From Morella rubra (taxonomy: Eukaryota; Streptophyta; Magnoliopsida; Fagales; Myricaceae): DNA of 64,000 nt. The notes beneath the pieces were generated by a model, which was not told where the DNA came from, searched no databases, and worked only from the letters and a program-made list of their open reading frames with translations. The stretch covers positions 11,685,861 to 11,749,860 of the forward strand of contig CM025849.1 of the NCBI GenBank assembly GCA_003952965.2, in the 5' to 3' direction. A program made the translations under genes and the position numbers. Numbering within the stretch: position 1 is the first letter of the stretch; every line of letters begins with the position of its first letter. Below, in pieces: positions 10,973-22,800 of this stretch.

Positions 10973-13368
10973 TGGGAATAAGGTCAACTCTAAGGTAATT
11001 GGGGCCTTAGGTGCTTCAAAGTGAGGCCATCTATAATAATTTATAAAATAAATATTTAAAAAATAAAATATTAATAAAAAATTTAGTTAAAAATATTCTT
11101 CTAGCTTTTTGGATGTAAAATTACTTATCAAAATTTTATATTCTAAATTTGTTAATATATGATTTTCAATTGATAATATGGCTAATCCATTTAATATTTC
11201 TTAGTCATAGTTTATCTTAAGTAAGATTTTATTAGTTTTAGTTTTTAAAATTTTCTTTTTGCAGAATCAACCCTTATAGGTATTGTCAATAATATTCTCT
11301 AAGCAATACTTGCATTTAGAAAATAGTCTAATTTTTTTTTTTATATAATTTAATGTTTCAATTGGAGTGTAAGTCTCTATTTTTAAAATCTCTCACTTTC
11401 AATTTTGTTTCAAATCTAAAACAAATCAAACCATCAGTTAGTGTTTTAATGTTGGTGTAATTTCGTGTCAAAATTTAAATTCAAATTGTTAGTTGTTCAA
11501 GTTTGGTCAAAGTGTTAAAGAGATTAAGGAGTAAAGTTTGAAAGGAAGTTAACAGCAGCAAAATCAAAGAGCGTGGTCAAAGTCATTCGAGTTTGAAAGA
11601 AGAGTTGTACAAAGTGTTAAAGAGATTAAGGAGTTTTTCAAAGTTTGAAAGGATAAGGACATAATCAAAATGAAGAGCTAAAAACAAAGAGCTGGTGATG
11701 CAAAGTCTCTGAAACTATTTCAAAATTTCGATTTTGAAATATTTTCTTCCTTTTAGAATTCTTTTTGAAATAGAACTCAACTAACTATATAAATACAAAA
11801 AGAGATCGACCAAGAAAATTTAAGGAGGTCATTCCAAGCTTTATTCAAATTCAAGCCTTCTCTTTATAGAGAGAAAATCCTTTAGATATTCTGCTCATAA
11901 ATAGTTCAGATTTTCTCCTGTTTTCTAGATTCATTCACCATTGAAACCAACCTTTCTATGGAGTTTGGCTGCTGGAGTTTCCGGCGTTGAAGAAGAAAGA
12001 CGTTCTTGAAGAGTTTATAAGAAAAACTTCAGAGAGCTGAAGGTTAACCGCAAGAAGCAGGTCTAGGTTGAATTACTTAGATTATTACATCGGGATAGTC
12101 AGAGTCAAGCAACTGATATTGCGTGTCTGAATCACCATTGTAAGGTTTTACTTCTTAGTGAATTTTTGGTAGCCGCTAGCGTGAAGTGGTTTTTTCTTTG
12201 AAAGGTAAGTTCAAAGTTTTTCCATTTTATCAACAAAATCCTTGTCTCTTATGTGATTGATATTTGTTTTATTATTTCACTGTAGATATATTTTGTTGAT
12301 TGACTATTCAAATCTAGACTTAACAATTTTAGGACTTGTTCTAAAATTGTTATTGAATTTTCAAATAGAGGGGAAGCACCTATTCTACCCTCATAGGTGT
12401 TAATAGGGTCTAAATAGGATTTTTCAAGCATGATCTTTATGTTTTAAAACATTTTCAAGTCGTCCTCATCCAAAGATTTCAACTTCTGCAAATTAAATAA
12501 AAAACAAGAAAATAATAAATACAATACAAATAATGATAAATACAACAAATAAAAATAAAAATAAAAAGTTTAGAATAATAGCACTTAGACGACGACAAGT
12601 GATCTTGATCCCAAAGATACGATTTAGGAAGCACCAATAAATGAGGAGAAAAAATAGGATGGTTGAGTGAATTTTTAAGTAGTTTTTGTACTTAACAAGC
12701 AATCAAAATATTATCTCAGATAATTGTGGAATGGTTTATAGATTAAGTCCTTTTAAAGATAGATTTTTAGTTGTTAATTAATGCGGTAAAAATATTAAAT
12801 AGATTAGATGGTATAAACGGCTAGAAATTATTTTTGTTTGTCAAGTAACGGTAAAAAAATTGAATAAATTAGATGTGAGATTTTATAGGATTTCTTGAAT
12901 CAATTGCCAACTTTAAAGATTTTATAGGATATTGATTTTATGAAATTTCTTTTGAATCAATTTGCAATTAATATCTTTTAAATAAAGAGACGTTAGGTTG
13001 ATAGATGAGACTTTATAAACGGGTGAAGAGTTAATGGTTCCTTCAATCAAGGAAATTTAATTGGCTTCTTTATAAAATAAAAATTAATTAACTAGATTTT
13101 ATATAGTTGATGACACTTTAATAAAGGAAACTTTATAAACAGCTAAAAAGTTAATGGTTCTTTTTATAAAGGAGATTTATTAGGCCTCTTTATAGAATAA
13201 AAATTAATTAACTAAAATTCTATAAAAATAACTTTAACTTAAATTTATGGGGTCTTGTCATTAAATATTTTTTAAATATACCTATTAAAGAAAATTGTTA
13301 ATTGGGCCCTCCTTAATTTGGATGCCTTATGCAACCACCTACCTTGCCTATAGTTGGAGCCGCCCCTG
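10973..13368. mobile_element. hAT-like element, non-autonomous (copy 1)
   Basis: The right end, read inward on the minus strand, begins CAGGGGCGGCTCCAACTATA and continues AAGGTAGGTGGTTGC then AGGAGGGCCC. This CAGGGGCGG-type end is common in plant hAT elements. The left end at 10973 (GGGAATAAGG, CAACTCTAAGGTAATTGGGG, GTGAGGCC) aligns with it imperfectly in inverted orientation. The ~2.4 kb interior is AT-rich with no transposase. Part of it (about 11.4-12.4 kb) has the look of an LTR-retrotransposon relic, which I could not define. Most base differences between the two large copies fall here. Confidence 0.45.
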
Positions 13369-13499
13369 TCTAGGAATTTCCTTCAAAAGTCGAAGAAAAA
13401 GATGATGATGAATCCCGTCCCATGATGCAGTCCCTACGTCAGGAAATCATGAGTAAAGAAGAATCCAAGTCCAAGGTTATTTACATGGAAAATAAATAA

Positions 13500-14990
13500 T
13501 TTTCCGTTAACCGAGCTCTTCTTACAAAGCTTGGGTGGTTACTTATCCAATCTCGATCAACTTTGGGCTCGTGTTCTTAAGGCGAAATATTTCTGGTCTG
13601 GAAATTTTCTGAGTTGTAGTGGGGGACGGAGTTCGTCATGGACATGGCAGGGGTTATTGCAGATTCGTGAGTTACTGCAACAAGGGATTGGTTATGCTCC
13701 TAGGGGTGGAAGGTTGATTGATTTGGAGTTAGATGCTTGGGTTCCTGGATTTGAAGATGGTCGTCCTATTAGAAGGATTGAGGCCGAAGTATTTCCTGCT
13801 AGCTTCTCTGTGGCAGATCTGTTTGATTTTGAATCTAGGACTTGGAATGCACCACTTGTTCATTCCATCTTTGAACTCTCATCAGCTGAAGCCATATGTA
13901 AGTTACGACCTCTTATTGAAGGACATGATGATGTATTGATTTGGATGCCTGACCCGCGAGGTATTTTCTCTGTTAAGTCGGTCTATTATCTTCTGAAAGC
14001 ATCAACTCGGGTTCCTAGTGTGCTTGAGGAAAATGAATGGAGGTTGCTTTGGAAATTGAAAATTCAGGATTGGCTGAATTTGTTTCTGTCGAGATGTGGG
14101 AATAATGCTTTCCCTTTCAAAGGTAGAATGAGTGAAGTAATGCACACAGGGGAGGAAGGGAGGGATTTATGTCCTCTTTGTAAAGGTGCAAAAGAGGAGG
14201 GTGTTCATTTGTTTGTTCAATGTCCTGTTGCTCAAACTTTATGGAGAGAGTCGGCTTGGCCTATGGTTTGGCAGAGTGTCCATTACCAGTCAAGGGCGGA
14301 TATCATTCGAATTGTGATTTAGCCTTCGAGTTATATTGGCGTTTCTTCTTCAGTTCAGCGGGATTTCTCTCTTAATGCTGCACTGGTATTGGATTCTCTA
14401 TGGTATTGGCGTAATAACATTCATTGGCTCTGCGTTCTACGACTACTATGGTGGAACATGTTTGGCGTCCCCCAGCTGAGGGTCGGCTTAAATGTAATAC
14501 TGATGTAGCTATACGTAACCAGATAGCTGTCATGGTTGTCTCTTTCTCAGACTCGGATGTCTCCCACTGTCATGTGAACATAAAGCAATTTCCTTGCAAT
14601 AGTTCTCTTTTTGGAGAATCTTCGGCGCTAGTGGCAGCTACGAATATCGCTTATTGTTGTAACTGGGTGGCTATTGACTTTGAAACTGATTGTCAGATGC
14701 TGTACCGCTTGGTTATGGATCCTTGCTGGATTCGGGACCTCTTCTGGATGACCAGGTGTTGGCTCTCAAGAATTTTTTCGAGTCCAATTCTAATTGTTCT
14801 CTGTCTTGGATACGTCAGCGTCAGAACGAGTTTGCTCATAATATTGCAAAATGGGCTGCTGCTTTTCATATGTTTGGTTCTGTTGATGTATCTTGTCTTC
14901 CCACTCGGTGTTTGATGCGGAGAAGATCGTTTGATGTTTTTTAGTTCTTGTAATCTGTTTTGATACTCGTGTTGCCAAGAAAAAAATAAT
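13500..14990 (+). pseudogene. LINE (non-LTR retrotransposon) 3' fragment: zinc-binding and RNase H domains (copy 1)
   Basis: A 263-residue open stretch (13531-14319) carries the C-terminal reverse-transcriptase zinc-binding region of plant LINEs. It opens with LDQLWARVLKAKYF and contains WKLKIQ then LNLFLSRCGNNAFP. The zinc-binding block is LCPLCKGAKEEGVHLFVQC, i.e. C-x2-C-x7-H-x4-C. A second part (about 14447-14945) is RNase H-like: WRPPAEGRLKCNTDVAIR, GESSALVAATNIAY, ETDCQML, and in another frame NEFAHNIAKWAA. The two parts are separated by a stop and a frame change. The upstream phrase RALLTKLGW is shifted relative to the rest. The reverse-transcriptase core is missing, consistent with 5'-truncated insertion. 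A short A-rich tail follows near 14980. Confidence 0.75.
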
Positions 14991-15758
14991 AACAATTTGA
15001 CCGTTTCTCTCCCGATCTCTCTCTCCGCCGCTGTTCACTTCCGCGATCCTTCTTTCTCCAGCATTTGCCAGGAGTTGTTCTCCTCTTGTCCAATCTACTG
15101 CTTTTGACTCCCACAATCTCCCCGGCAAAGGAGTTGATATACCATAGGGAGAGGTGCGAAGCTTGGCTTGCCCGCACCCACTGCATCATAACGCCGTTGC
15201 CGCCATAGGCATTTAATTTTCCTTTACTTGTTTCAGGGTTCATAGCAAACATTTTGCAGAGCACAAAAGGCCCACCCATTACAGAAGGAAGGAAGAGAAT
15301 CAAAGGTCCACAACAAATGGGCCGAAATGACCCAATACCAACACAACCACAACTGGGTCAAAGACCCAAACCAAAATGGATAATAGTAGCAGTAGGCGAA
15401 CCCCTGGTCCATGATGGAGAAGATGAGCAGAAAAGATACCAAAATGGATAATAGTAGCAGTAGGCGAAGCTCTAGTCCATGATGGAGAAGATGAGCAAAA
15501 AAGATGGACTCATAGGATCGTACAAGTAAATCAACATGCATTGCTTATCAAAAAAAAAAACAAAAACGTAAATCAACATGCTCGCAGACCCTACATGCAA
15601 TAGCCCTCTCTTAAAATCGAAAAACACAAAGAAGGCAATTTAGACTATACAAAAATAATCAACATAGCATGAAAGCTCACCCAATCTCCACAAGAGATGT
15701 AATGATGATGTTAGCGTTCATGAATAGTTTTTTTTTTTTTTTTTTTGGGGGGGGGGGG
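14991..15758. other. Non-coding stretch with a 68-bp direct repeat (copy 1)
   Basis: No gene is recognised. 15371-15438 and 15439-15506 are two near-identical tandem units starting CCAAAATGGATAATAGTAGC. Long T and G runs near 15730-15760 border the next element. Copy 2 equivalent: 54068-54834, with the repeat at 54448-54583. Confidence 0.6.
15371..15506. repeat. Two-unit tandem repeat, 68 bp (copy 1)
   Basis: Two adjacent units begin CCAAAATGGATAATAGTAGC and end near GATGAGCA(G/A)AAAAGAT, differing at a few bases. Copy 2: 54448-54583. Confidence 0.85.
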
Positions 15759-16130
15759 GGTTAAATACACTTTGGCTCCTTTATTTTTGAGGGTATTTAC
15801 ATATTGCACTCCGATGTATTATTTTTGAGACATTGGACCTATAAAGTTACACATTTTTTCAATTTGAACCCTGTACCGTAATAGGACGTTAATTTAGACG
15901 GATCCTAAGTGAGATGTGTAAATACCCCCGAAGATAAGGGGGGGGGGGGGGGGAATGTGTAAACATGAGAGACACGTTTTGAAGAAATTCGTCAAAATTG
16001 ATTGCCAATTACGATATAAGGTCCAAATTGAAAAAATATGTAACTTTATAGGTTTGATGTTTCAAAAATAATACATTGAGATGCAATTTGTAAATACCCC
16101 TAAGGATAAGGGGGCAAAGTGTATTTAACC
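15759..16130. mobile_element. Foldback/MITE element, family A, second member (copy 1)
   Basis: The left arm GGTTAAATACACTTTGGCTC runs on to TTTCAATTTGAACCC. The right arm from 16018 (GGTCCAAATTGAAAAAATATG) ends GGGGGCAAAGTGTATTTAACC. Arms of about 115 bp pair well. Termini match the element at 7189-7569. A run of 18 G lies inside near 15937-15954. T-runs flank both sides, so a target duplication cannot be defined. Confidence 0.7.
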
Positions 16131-16387
16131 TTTTTTTTTTTTAAAGCCAAAAGGGAGAAGGGGGGACTAGCATAGCAACCCTCCCTGGGCGTGACCATAG
16201 GAGCTCCTCCCGCTATAGAATGTTCGGTTTGAGCCAAAGCTACTGCCTAAAGGGCGAGCCCGTCCACACAGCCTCATTGGCGACTTAAGCTAGGGATCCC
16301 AAGAAGATACATGTATACGAAAAACAACCCCCCAACTAACTTGGGAACCAAAGGAAATTGAATATTCAACCTTAACACCACCCAAAT
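16131..16387. other. GC-richer stretch 3' of TNL (copy 1)
   Basis: The stretch contains CCCTCCCTGGGCGTGACC and CTTAAGCTAGGGATCCCAAG and is more GC-rich than its surroundings. It has no ORF. It may be the TNL 3'UTR or a transposon scrap. Copy 2 equivalent: 55207-55463. Confidence 0.3.
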
Positions 16388-19300
16388 TCAAACCTTGGAA
16401 TCCAACACTTCCCTTGCATCATCAATTCCATCCTCCAAACTTGAAATTTGCGTGTCAAAGGTTGAAGAATATTTCCTCTTCCTTTCCGAATGGGATTCCA
16501 TGTTGCTATTTACACCCTCACAGAGCATCTCTGATTTATCTTTTGTAGCTTCCTCTTCATCATTCATGTACACCGGATAAAATCCGCAATATTTGATGAC
16601 AAGCAAATCTGAATCATTGCTAAGTACTTGAATATGTTCCATATGGTAGCGTTCTATGTCAATAGCACTGATGTACAACAATAACACATGATCTGAGCGC
16701 ATACTGTCTGTGGTAGAAAGGACACCATAAACCTCAAAATTTCTACCGCGAGAGTCATGAACTTGTATACCACCCTTGCAATCATCGTCGTCGACATCGA
16801 CATAACACTTCCCATAAGTGGGTCCAAAAACTAGATATAAAACAATTCCTCTAATGATCTTGTTGGAATTACGGAGTGCACCAATATCTATTTCAAAAAC
16901 ACCTGAATTCTCTTTACAGGGGAGGAGCGAGTCTGGCTTTGTACTTCCCAGAAATACAGCCACAAATGCACAACATTGGAAATAATGATAATTAGCATTT
17001 CTCAGCGACAAAACCTTATATCCCTGTTAAACCTTAAATGAATATGAGAATTTCTCAACAACAAAATCTTTAAAGAAAGGCATAAGTGAACTGTACGTGC
17101 TAATCAAATAGAGTAATACCTGAAACATTGAAGTCTTTGGCACAAAACACTCCAGTTTATGGCAGCCGGTCACGTCGACCTTTTCCAAGGCTTGTAAGCC
17201 ACTTTCATTGAATTGCCACAATATTTTTGATAGTTGTGAAAGTCTTTTCAATGATGTGCATCCTGTAGCAGATATCACTGCAATATTCGATGGAAGCTCG
17301 GGAATTTGCAAAAGTTGCTTGCAATCATCCAAAACAAGATGCTTCAACTGGACAAATCTTACCATGTTAGAAGAAGCTTATCGATGTTCGTTCCTGCTAG
17401 AATTAGATACTTCGGGCCGTTGTCCGAGCAATTAAATTATATCGTAAACAAATCTAATTGTGATAGACCACTCCATTCTAGATTCAACTATTCTAGTGAT
17501 GGAAATGCTCTAATTGGGGCACGTGATGGAATTTCATATTCCTTCGCAGAGTCAAAAACTGTCATAGGTGCCGTGTTTTGCCCATTATGCTCTACATCTT
17601 TCCCAAACAGTACAGCTTTTGGACAGTCACAGAGATTAAGATATTGTAGACCTTTGAACTGAAAAATGCTTCTCGGGAGAGACAGTACATTGGTTTTACA
17701 TTCGAATGGAGTAACACTCTTAAGTCGATTGAGATTCGCAATGGATGAAGGCAATTTATTTATACTAGTCCCTCCCCAGTAGAGGGAGATTGCCTTGTCC
17801 ATTTCACACTCGATTTCAGGGAAGTGTTGAAGCCTTTCGCAATAGGATATATGAAGCTCCTCTAGAGATCTTAGGTTAAGGCTTTTAGAAAAATTCCGAA
17901 GTTTACAACAACTCGAAAACTCCAACCTAACAAGCTTATCAAGGGATCCAATAGATTGGTGAACCTCAACTAAATTTGGGCAATTTGAAATAATCAATTC
18001 CTTGAAGTTTGAGCTACTTGAGAGATCTGGAATTTCTCTTATTTCATTGCAATAAGATAACTTCATACTCGTCAACTTCTGTAAAAACAAATTTATATGC
18101 ACACATATTACATTAAAGAAAGTTTAAACAAAGAAATATTGAGAAGAATAGTTGTACCTTGAATTCTCATCCCCCTAGTTCCTTGATGAGGCTATTGTGC
18201 ATTCTAAAAATGGTGGGCTTATTTCCGCTAAAATTGGATGGCAGGAAGTGCAAATGATATAAAGCCCAATCAAGCACTCTTAACTCATTTGAGAGATAAT
18301 TTAGCTCTCCACGAAAACGTGCATTATGGCTTATGAAGACTCTCAACTTTTTCATCTTCTCGAAGGCTTTAGGATGCAAACTTATAATATCTTGATCTTC
18401 AGGTGAAGCTAACAAAATAATGCCCTCAATTTTGTTTGTTCTCTATCAAAACAATGTATAAGTACGCCAGCAAATAGAAAACTTAAGATGCTAGACTACA
18501 ATTTTCATTTAACATTTGGTTTTAAAGACAAGTTATACTCCATCCTGAAATTAAAGGTAAGAATCATTATCTTTTAAATTATTATTAGAAACAGAGTAGA
18601 GGATAGTTGCTTAGGATAATTTCATATAATCTTGTACATCAATAAAAGCAGTTTGTTTACCCACAAAAATACTCATTTTATCGTGAAGGTTTTACGTGTG
18701 TAAATAAATATCTGCATCTAGTACTTAAAAAAGACAACATAAATGATAGTATTTTTGAAAAGGTCTACTTACGAAAAAAAAAACAAGTAAAAACTCATGA
18801 AAATAGTTGAAACTGATGCTTAACATATTTTCTTCAAGTACATAACAGACATCTTCATGAAGCTACAACCTACTGTATCTTTCAGGTTCTTTGGGTGATT
18901 CTTATCTAACAACTTCTTTACCCATATCTTGCACTAAGTCATGCATGCCGACTCTTTGCTCGTAATCAATAGTTATGAGACATTTCTCCACAAGCTTCTT
19001 TATACCAATAACAGAAGAGAATCCGCAACCGTCTAGGATTTCACTGATATAATTTCTCCTTCCTCCCTTAAAGAAACATGCTATGTCAAGAAAAATATCT
19101 TTCTCGTTTTTACCCAATCCATCAAAATGTGGAGCTTTTTTGAATTTATTGAGTGCGCTTCTCCATTCATCTATACTTTTGTCTTTTAGATCAAAACCTA
19201 GCACCTTTAAGGCTAAAGGAAGGCCTCCAACATAATGTATTATATCTTTTGTGAGTTCTTCATAATCAGTAATTGGTTCGTCTCTTTTGAAGGCATGCCA

Positions 19301-19897
19301 ACCAAAGAGTTGGGGCGCTTCTTTACGATCTAATGGTTTCATCTTGTACATTGAATCAACTTCATGCTGAGTTAATAACCTTTGATCTCTTGATGCTATG
19401 ATGATTTTACTTCTTGAACCAAACCAATCACGACCTCTAGCTAATTTTTCTAAATGATCCAATTGATCCACGTAATTAAGGATTAGGATACTGCTTCTAG
19501 AATATAGCTTCTCCTTTATCACAATCATTCCTTCGTCAACACTTCGAATCTTCAAACTTACTTGGTTTGGTAGATCTCAGAGAGGATTTTCTCTTGCAAT
19601 TGGACTAGGCCGCCTTCTCGATTTGATGTTTCTCTAAAATCTGTAAGAAAACAACTAACTTTAAATTGATTAGCAATTGAGTAGTAGATTGCTTTAGCAA
19701 TGATTGTCTTTCCAATTTCACCAACTCCAAAGATCCCCACAATGCGCACGTCCTTCATCCCAACACATAAGAAGAACTTCATGATTTCTTGTACACGAGT
19801 ATCTATTCCAACAGGATGCTTTATGACATGTAAGTGTGTAGTATTTACTATTCTTAAGACATCTTTAACGATTTTGTAGATGAAATCAGGTTCATTC
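16388..19897 (-). pseudogene. TNL resistance-gene pseudogene, lacking TIR exon (copy 1)
   Basis: This repeats exons 2-5 of the TNL described at 55464-60435: NB-ARC 18825-19897, small exon 18158-18442, LRR 17120-18078, and post-LRR 16388-17023. The intron leading to the TIR exon runs into the N gap, and the sequence beyond the gap does not contain a TIR domain. The gene is thus cut off here, most simply by the assembly break. It carries the same lesions as copy 2. Confidence 0.8.
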
Positions 19898-20300
19898 CTG
19901 CCGATATAAGAAAGGATAAGAAAAATACAATGAGTTTGGACTCTACAACTGAAACAGAGTACGAACACAATCTAGTAACAAATGCAATGTAGCCCAGCTC
20001 TTAGATTGGCCGGCAAGGCTTCGAGAATGACCATGATCTTCGTATCTCCAAATTCCCAATATTCACCCATTATGGGTTGACGAGGATCTGGACCCATATC
20101 TTTTTTAGTCTTTATAAATTCCCTTATTAAATATTTTTACTTTTCTTTATTGTGTTAATGTCAACTTGGTTTTTTGTCTTGTAAAAACTTGTGAAAGAGT
20201 ACCATTTTTTTTTTCTTTTTGTTTGCATTCTACTCTAAAATATAATTACCCGTTCTTCAATTTCTTTCATATAATTAAGCTACCCAAACCCCTCAAAAAA

Positions 20301-20399
20301 NNNNNNNNNNNNNNNNNNNNNNNNNNNNNNNNNNNNNNNNNNNNNNNNNNNNNNNNNNNNNNNNNNNNNNNNNNNNNNNNNNNNNNNNNNNNNNNNNNN
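20301..20399. other. Assembly gap (99 N)
   Basis: A run of 99 N follows an A-run that ends copy 1. In copy 2 the same A-run continues into the TNL intron. The sequence after the gap (from 20400) is not found in copy 2, so the gap joins two pieces whose adjacency is not proven. Confidence 0.99.
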
Positions 20400-20910
20400 T
20401 TCTTTCTCTGGTGTCAGTCATGGTGCTCAGTTTTTTACTATCAATGGGATGCTAAGAGGATGGGGATCAATTATAATCCAGCATGTGTCTGCCTCTAACT
20501 TTCTCTCTTCTTCTTTTTTAAAATTTGATTCTGTCTGTACTGTATAGTAGACAGTGACATTTAGCTCGGAACATAAAAGGGTCTCTTTGGGTGCCATATT
20601 TTTACATATTAATTAAGATTCGGCATAGAGGACAAATTTCTCAACTTTACGGTGATTTTTAATGGACATAAATAAGCAATAAAATATTTCACCGAATTTT
20701 CATTGAAAGGAAATGCCAAATATGGAAGAAAATAAAAAGTTCACATTTTTTGCCTCAAATTTGAACGCTTCTCTGCGTAAATTCAGAGGAACGAAGACGA
20801 AAACTCGACGAACAGAGAGGTCACAAATGAAAATCAACAGCTAAAATAGAGTTAAATCAACACGTACAAAAAAAGAGAAAAAAATGTGACAAAGAAATGA
20901 CAGGGAGGGA

Positions 20911-21300
20911 GAGAGAGGCTCAGATTCGGGTGTTCCAAGAAAACGAGAGGATGTAACCGCCATGGCTGCGACAAAGAGCAGAGGTGCATGTGGAAAAAGT
21001 ACAGAACAGTCGTTTTCCCACAGAAAGCGCGCCCAAGTCAGAGTCGCCCAGCCAAAACCGGACCGTCCTTTTCTCGTTCTCAGAATATGAAAGACCGAAA
21101 ACATCATCACCGCCTCGTTGCATTTTCCGGTTTTAAAGAAGAGGAAGAAGAAAAAGAGAAGAAGAAGATGATGAGGATCAGAAGGGGAGAAAGAGAAGAA
21201 TCATTGGCTCCGCAGGCATTCAGAGAGAAGAAAGGTAGCGAAACAGAGAACACCACTCCAGCCTTTCTCTGAGAGCAGAGCCTCAATCTTCACCCCGTAT
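20911..21300. repeat. Diverged direct repeat, unit 1
   Basis: It shares blocks in the same order with 22350-22800: GGCTCAGATTCG, CCATGGCTGCRACAAAGAGC, ATCATCACCGCCTC, GGCTCCGCAGGCATTCAGAG, and CTCTGAGAGCAGAGCCTCA. The blocks are separated by unrelated or shifted sequence. Function unknown. Confidence 0.7.
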
Positions 21301-22349
21301 TGAGCATAGACGATCCTCCTTTATCATACCGGGGATGACGAAAAGCCAAGGGGATACGACGGTAATACGAGGGAAGTGAGGGGCCATTCAGTGTAAAAAC
21401 GCCCATCAAATGATGGAAATTTCTTGGATTCTAATTTCTTATACTGTTTGATAAAAAGCCGCTGGAACTTGGTAGGATGAAACCCGCCCACAGACTTCAT
21501 TGATAAAACCGGCTCACTTCTCAAGCAAGCGTCCATCAAAAGACGAAATTTTTTGCCATCGAAAATCGTTCGACACTGCAATCTCCATGTTGTCCCATTT
21601 TTCGAGATTTGTTTGGCCATATGTTGGGAGTGTTCATTGGATAAAATTTTGAAGAATATTTTTAAAATTTTTATTTTATTAAATTTTATAAAAGTTATAA
21701 TATATATGTATAAAAATTAAAATCTTTAAAATTATTTTATTTAATTAAAATTTTATGTCTTAAAATATTGAAAAAACATACTATACTTTTATGACCTCTA
21801 CGAATAATTGCTACCCTGAAAGTTTATTTTTTATTTTTGGTCTGGGCAACAGTACTCTAATGTTATAATTTCATATGTTCTGAAAAGTCGTCATCTTCCC
21901 AACTCGTTATCGACCAGCGAAATGCCGTTTTCATGGCTTACCAGTAATTATTCGTCTTGAGCCCAAAATAAAAACATAAAATTTATCAATGGAAGGTCTT
22001 AAGAAAATTTTATCCTTCGAGTTATAAGTTTTGTTTTAAAAATATTTTTTGTAATTTTTTAAAGATAGTATAGATTCGAGTTTGGTAAAAAATTTATTAA
22101 AAATTATTAAGTCTTAAAAAATTTGTTAAAAAATTATTAAAATTTAAAAAAATTAAGTTAGAATTAATAAGAAAGTGATGGTTAAAATATTTTGAAAATG
22201 TTTTAAAACCAATTCAAACATAACCATAACTTTTTCTTTGCTTTTAGTAAATAAAATGCGCAGAAAACTCTTCAGGGATCAGGAAAAAGGAAAAAGAATT
22301 GGATCAATAGAGAAATGTGGAAAAATAGGTCACGAGGGAAAGACACGGC

Positions 22350-22575
22350 GAGGCTCAGATTCGCCTTTTCTCAGACAAAGAAGGAAGAGCCCTGTCCCGT
22401 CCATGGCTGCAACAAAGAGCTGCCCGCGTAAATGGGCATGATACTCATTATATACGGGAAGCTCGGAGTCGCCCCGCCAAGAAGACGGGACCTTGCTCAG
22501 TGTCTGATTTACACACTCAAAATATCATCACCGCCTCATCACATTCGATTACAGAACCAAAGAAAGAGAGAGAGT

Positions 22576-22612
<37 letters not shown>

Positions 22613-22800
22613 GACAGACAGAGAGAGAGAGAGAGAGAGAGAGAGGGTAAACATGTACGTATGTGCGTCGAGGGCAGTTAGGGTAATTAAGAATAATCAT
22701 CGGCTCCGCAGGCATTCAGAGAAGGGGCATCCGCCCAGTGGACGCCGCAGCCTCTCTGAGAGCAGAGCCTCATTCTTAAACTAATGAGAGTGTACCCTAG
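22350..22800. repeat. Diverged direct repeat, unit 2
   Basis: Second unit of the pair at 20911-21300. It is interrupted by the GA microsatellite at 22561-22647, and a TATATA-like box on the minus strand lies near 22450, upstream of CCATGG. No long open frame. Confidence 0.7.
22561..22647. repeat. GA/GATA microsatellite
   Basis: (GA)n with internal GATA and GACA variants, about 85 bases, inside direct-repeat unit 2. Confidence 0.9.

Larger units (their letters stand above)
1..20300. repeat. Large duplicated segment, copy 1
   Basis: This segment matches 39097-59375 base for base over long stretches, in the same orientation. The offset is 39096 up to about 11 kb, 39077 from about 13.5 kb, 39076 after the homopolymers near 15.75 kb, and 39075 at the end. 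Differences cluster between about 11.07 and 13.1 kb, inside a hAT-like element; elsewhere I found only homopolymer-length changes. The segment ends exactly at the N run, and its left end is the window edge, so its true extent is unknown. Introns and intergenic DNA are as well conserved as exons, so copying is either very recent or an artefact. Confidence 0.95.

Noticed and set aside
11400-12430. Separate LTR-retrotransposon inside the hAT-like element
   Set aside because: The stretch looks LTR-like in composition, but I could not find both ends, a primer-binding site or coding parts, so it is mentioned only within the hAT-like entry.
15735-15760. T-run followed by G-run as a functional structure
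   Set aside because: These homopolymers border a foldback element and differ in length between the copies; they are most likely slippage or sequencing noise.
16382-17662. Plus-strand frames over the TNL exons
   Set aside because: They are antisense to recognised TNL LRR and post-LRR coding sequence.
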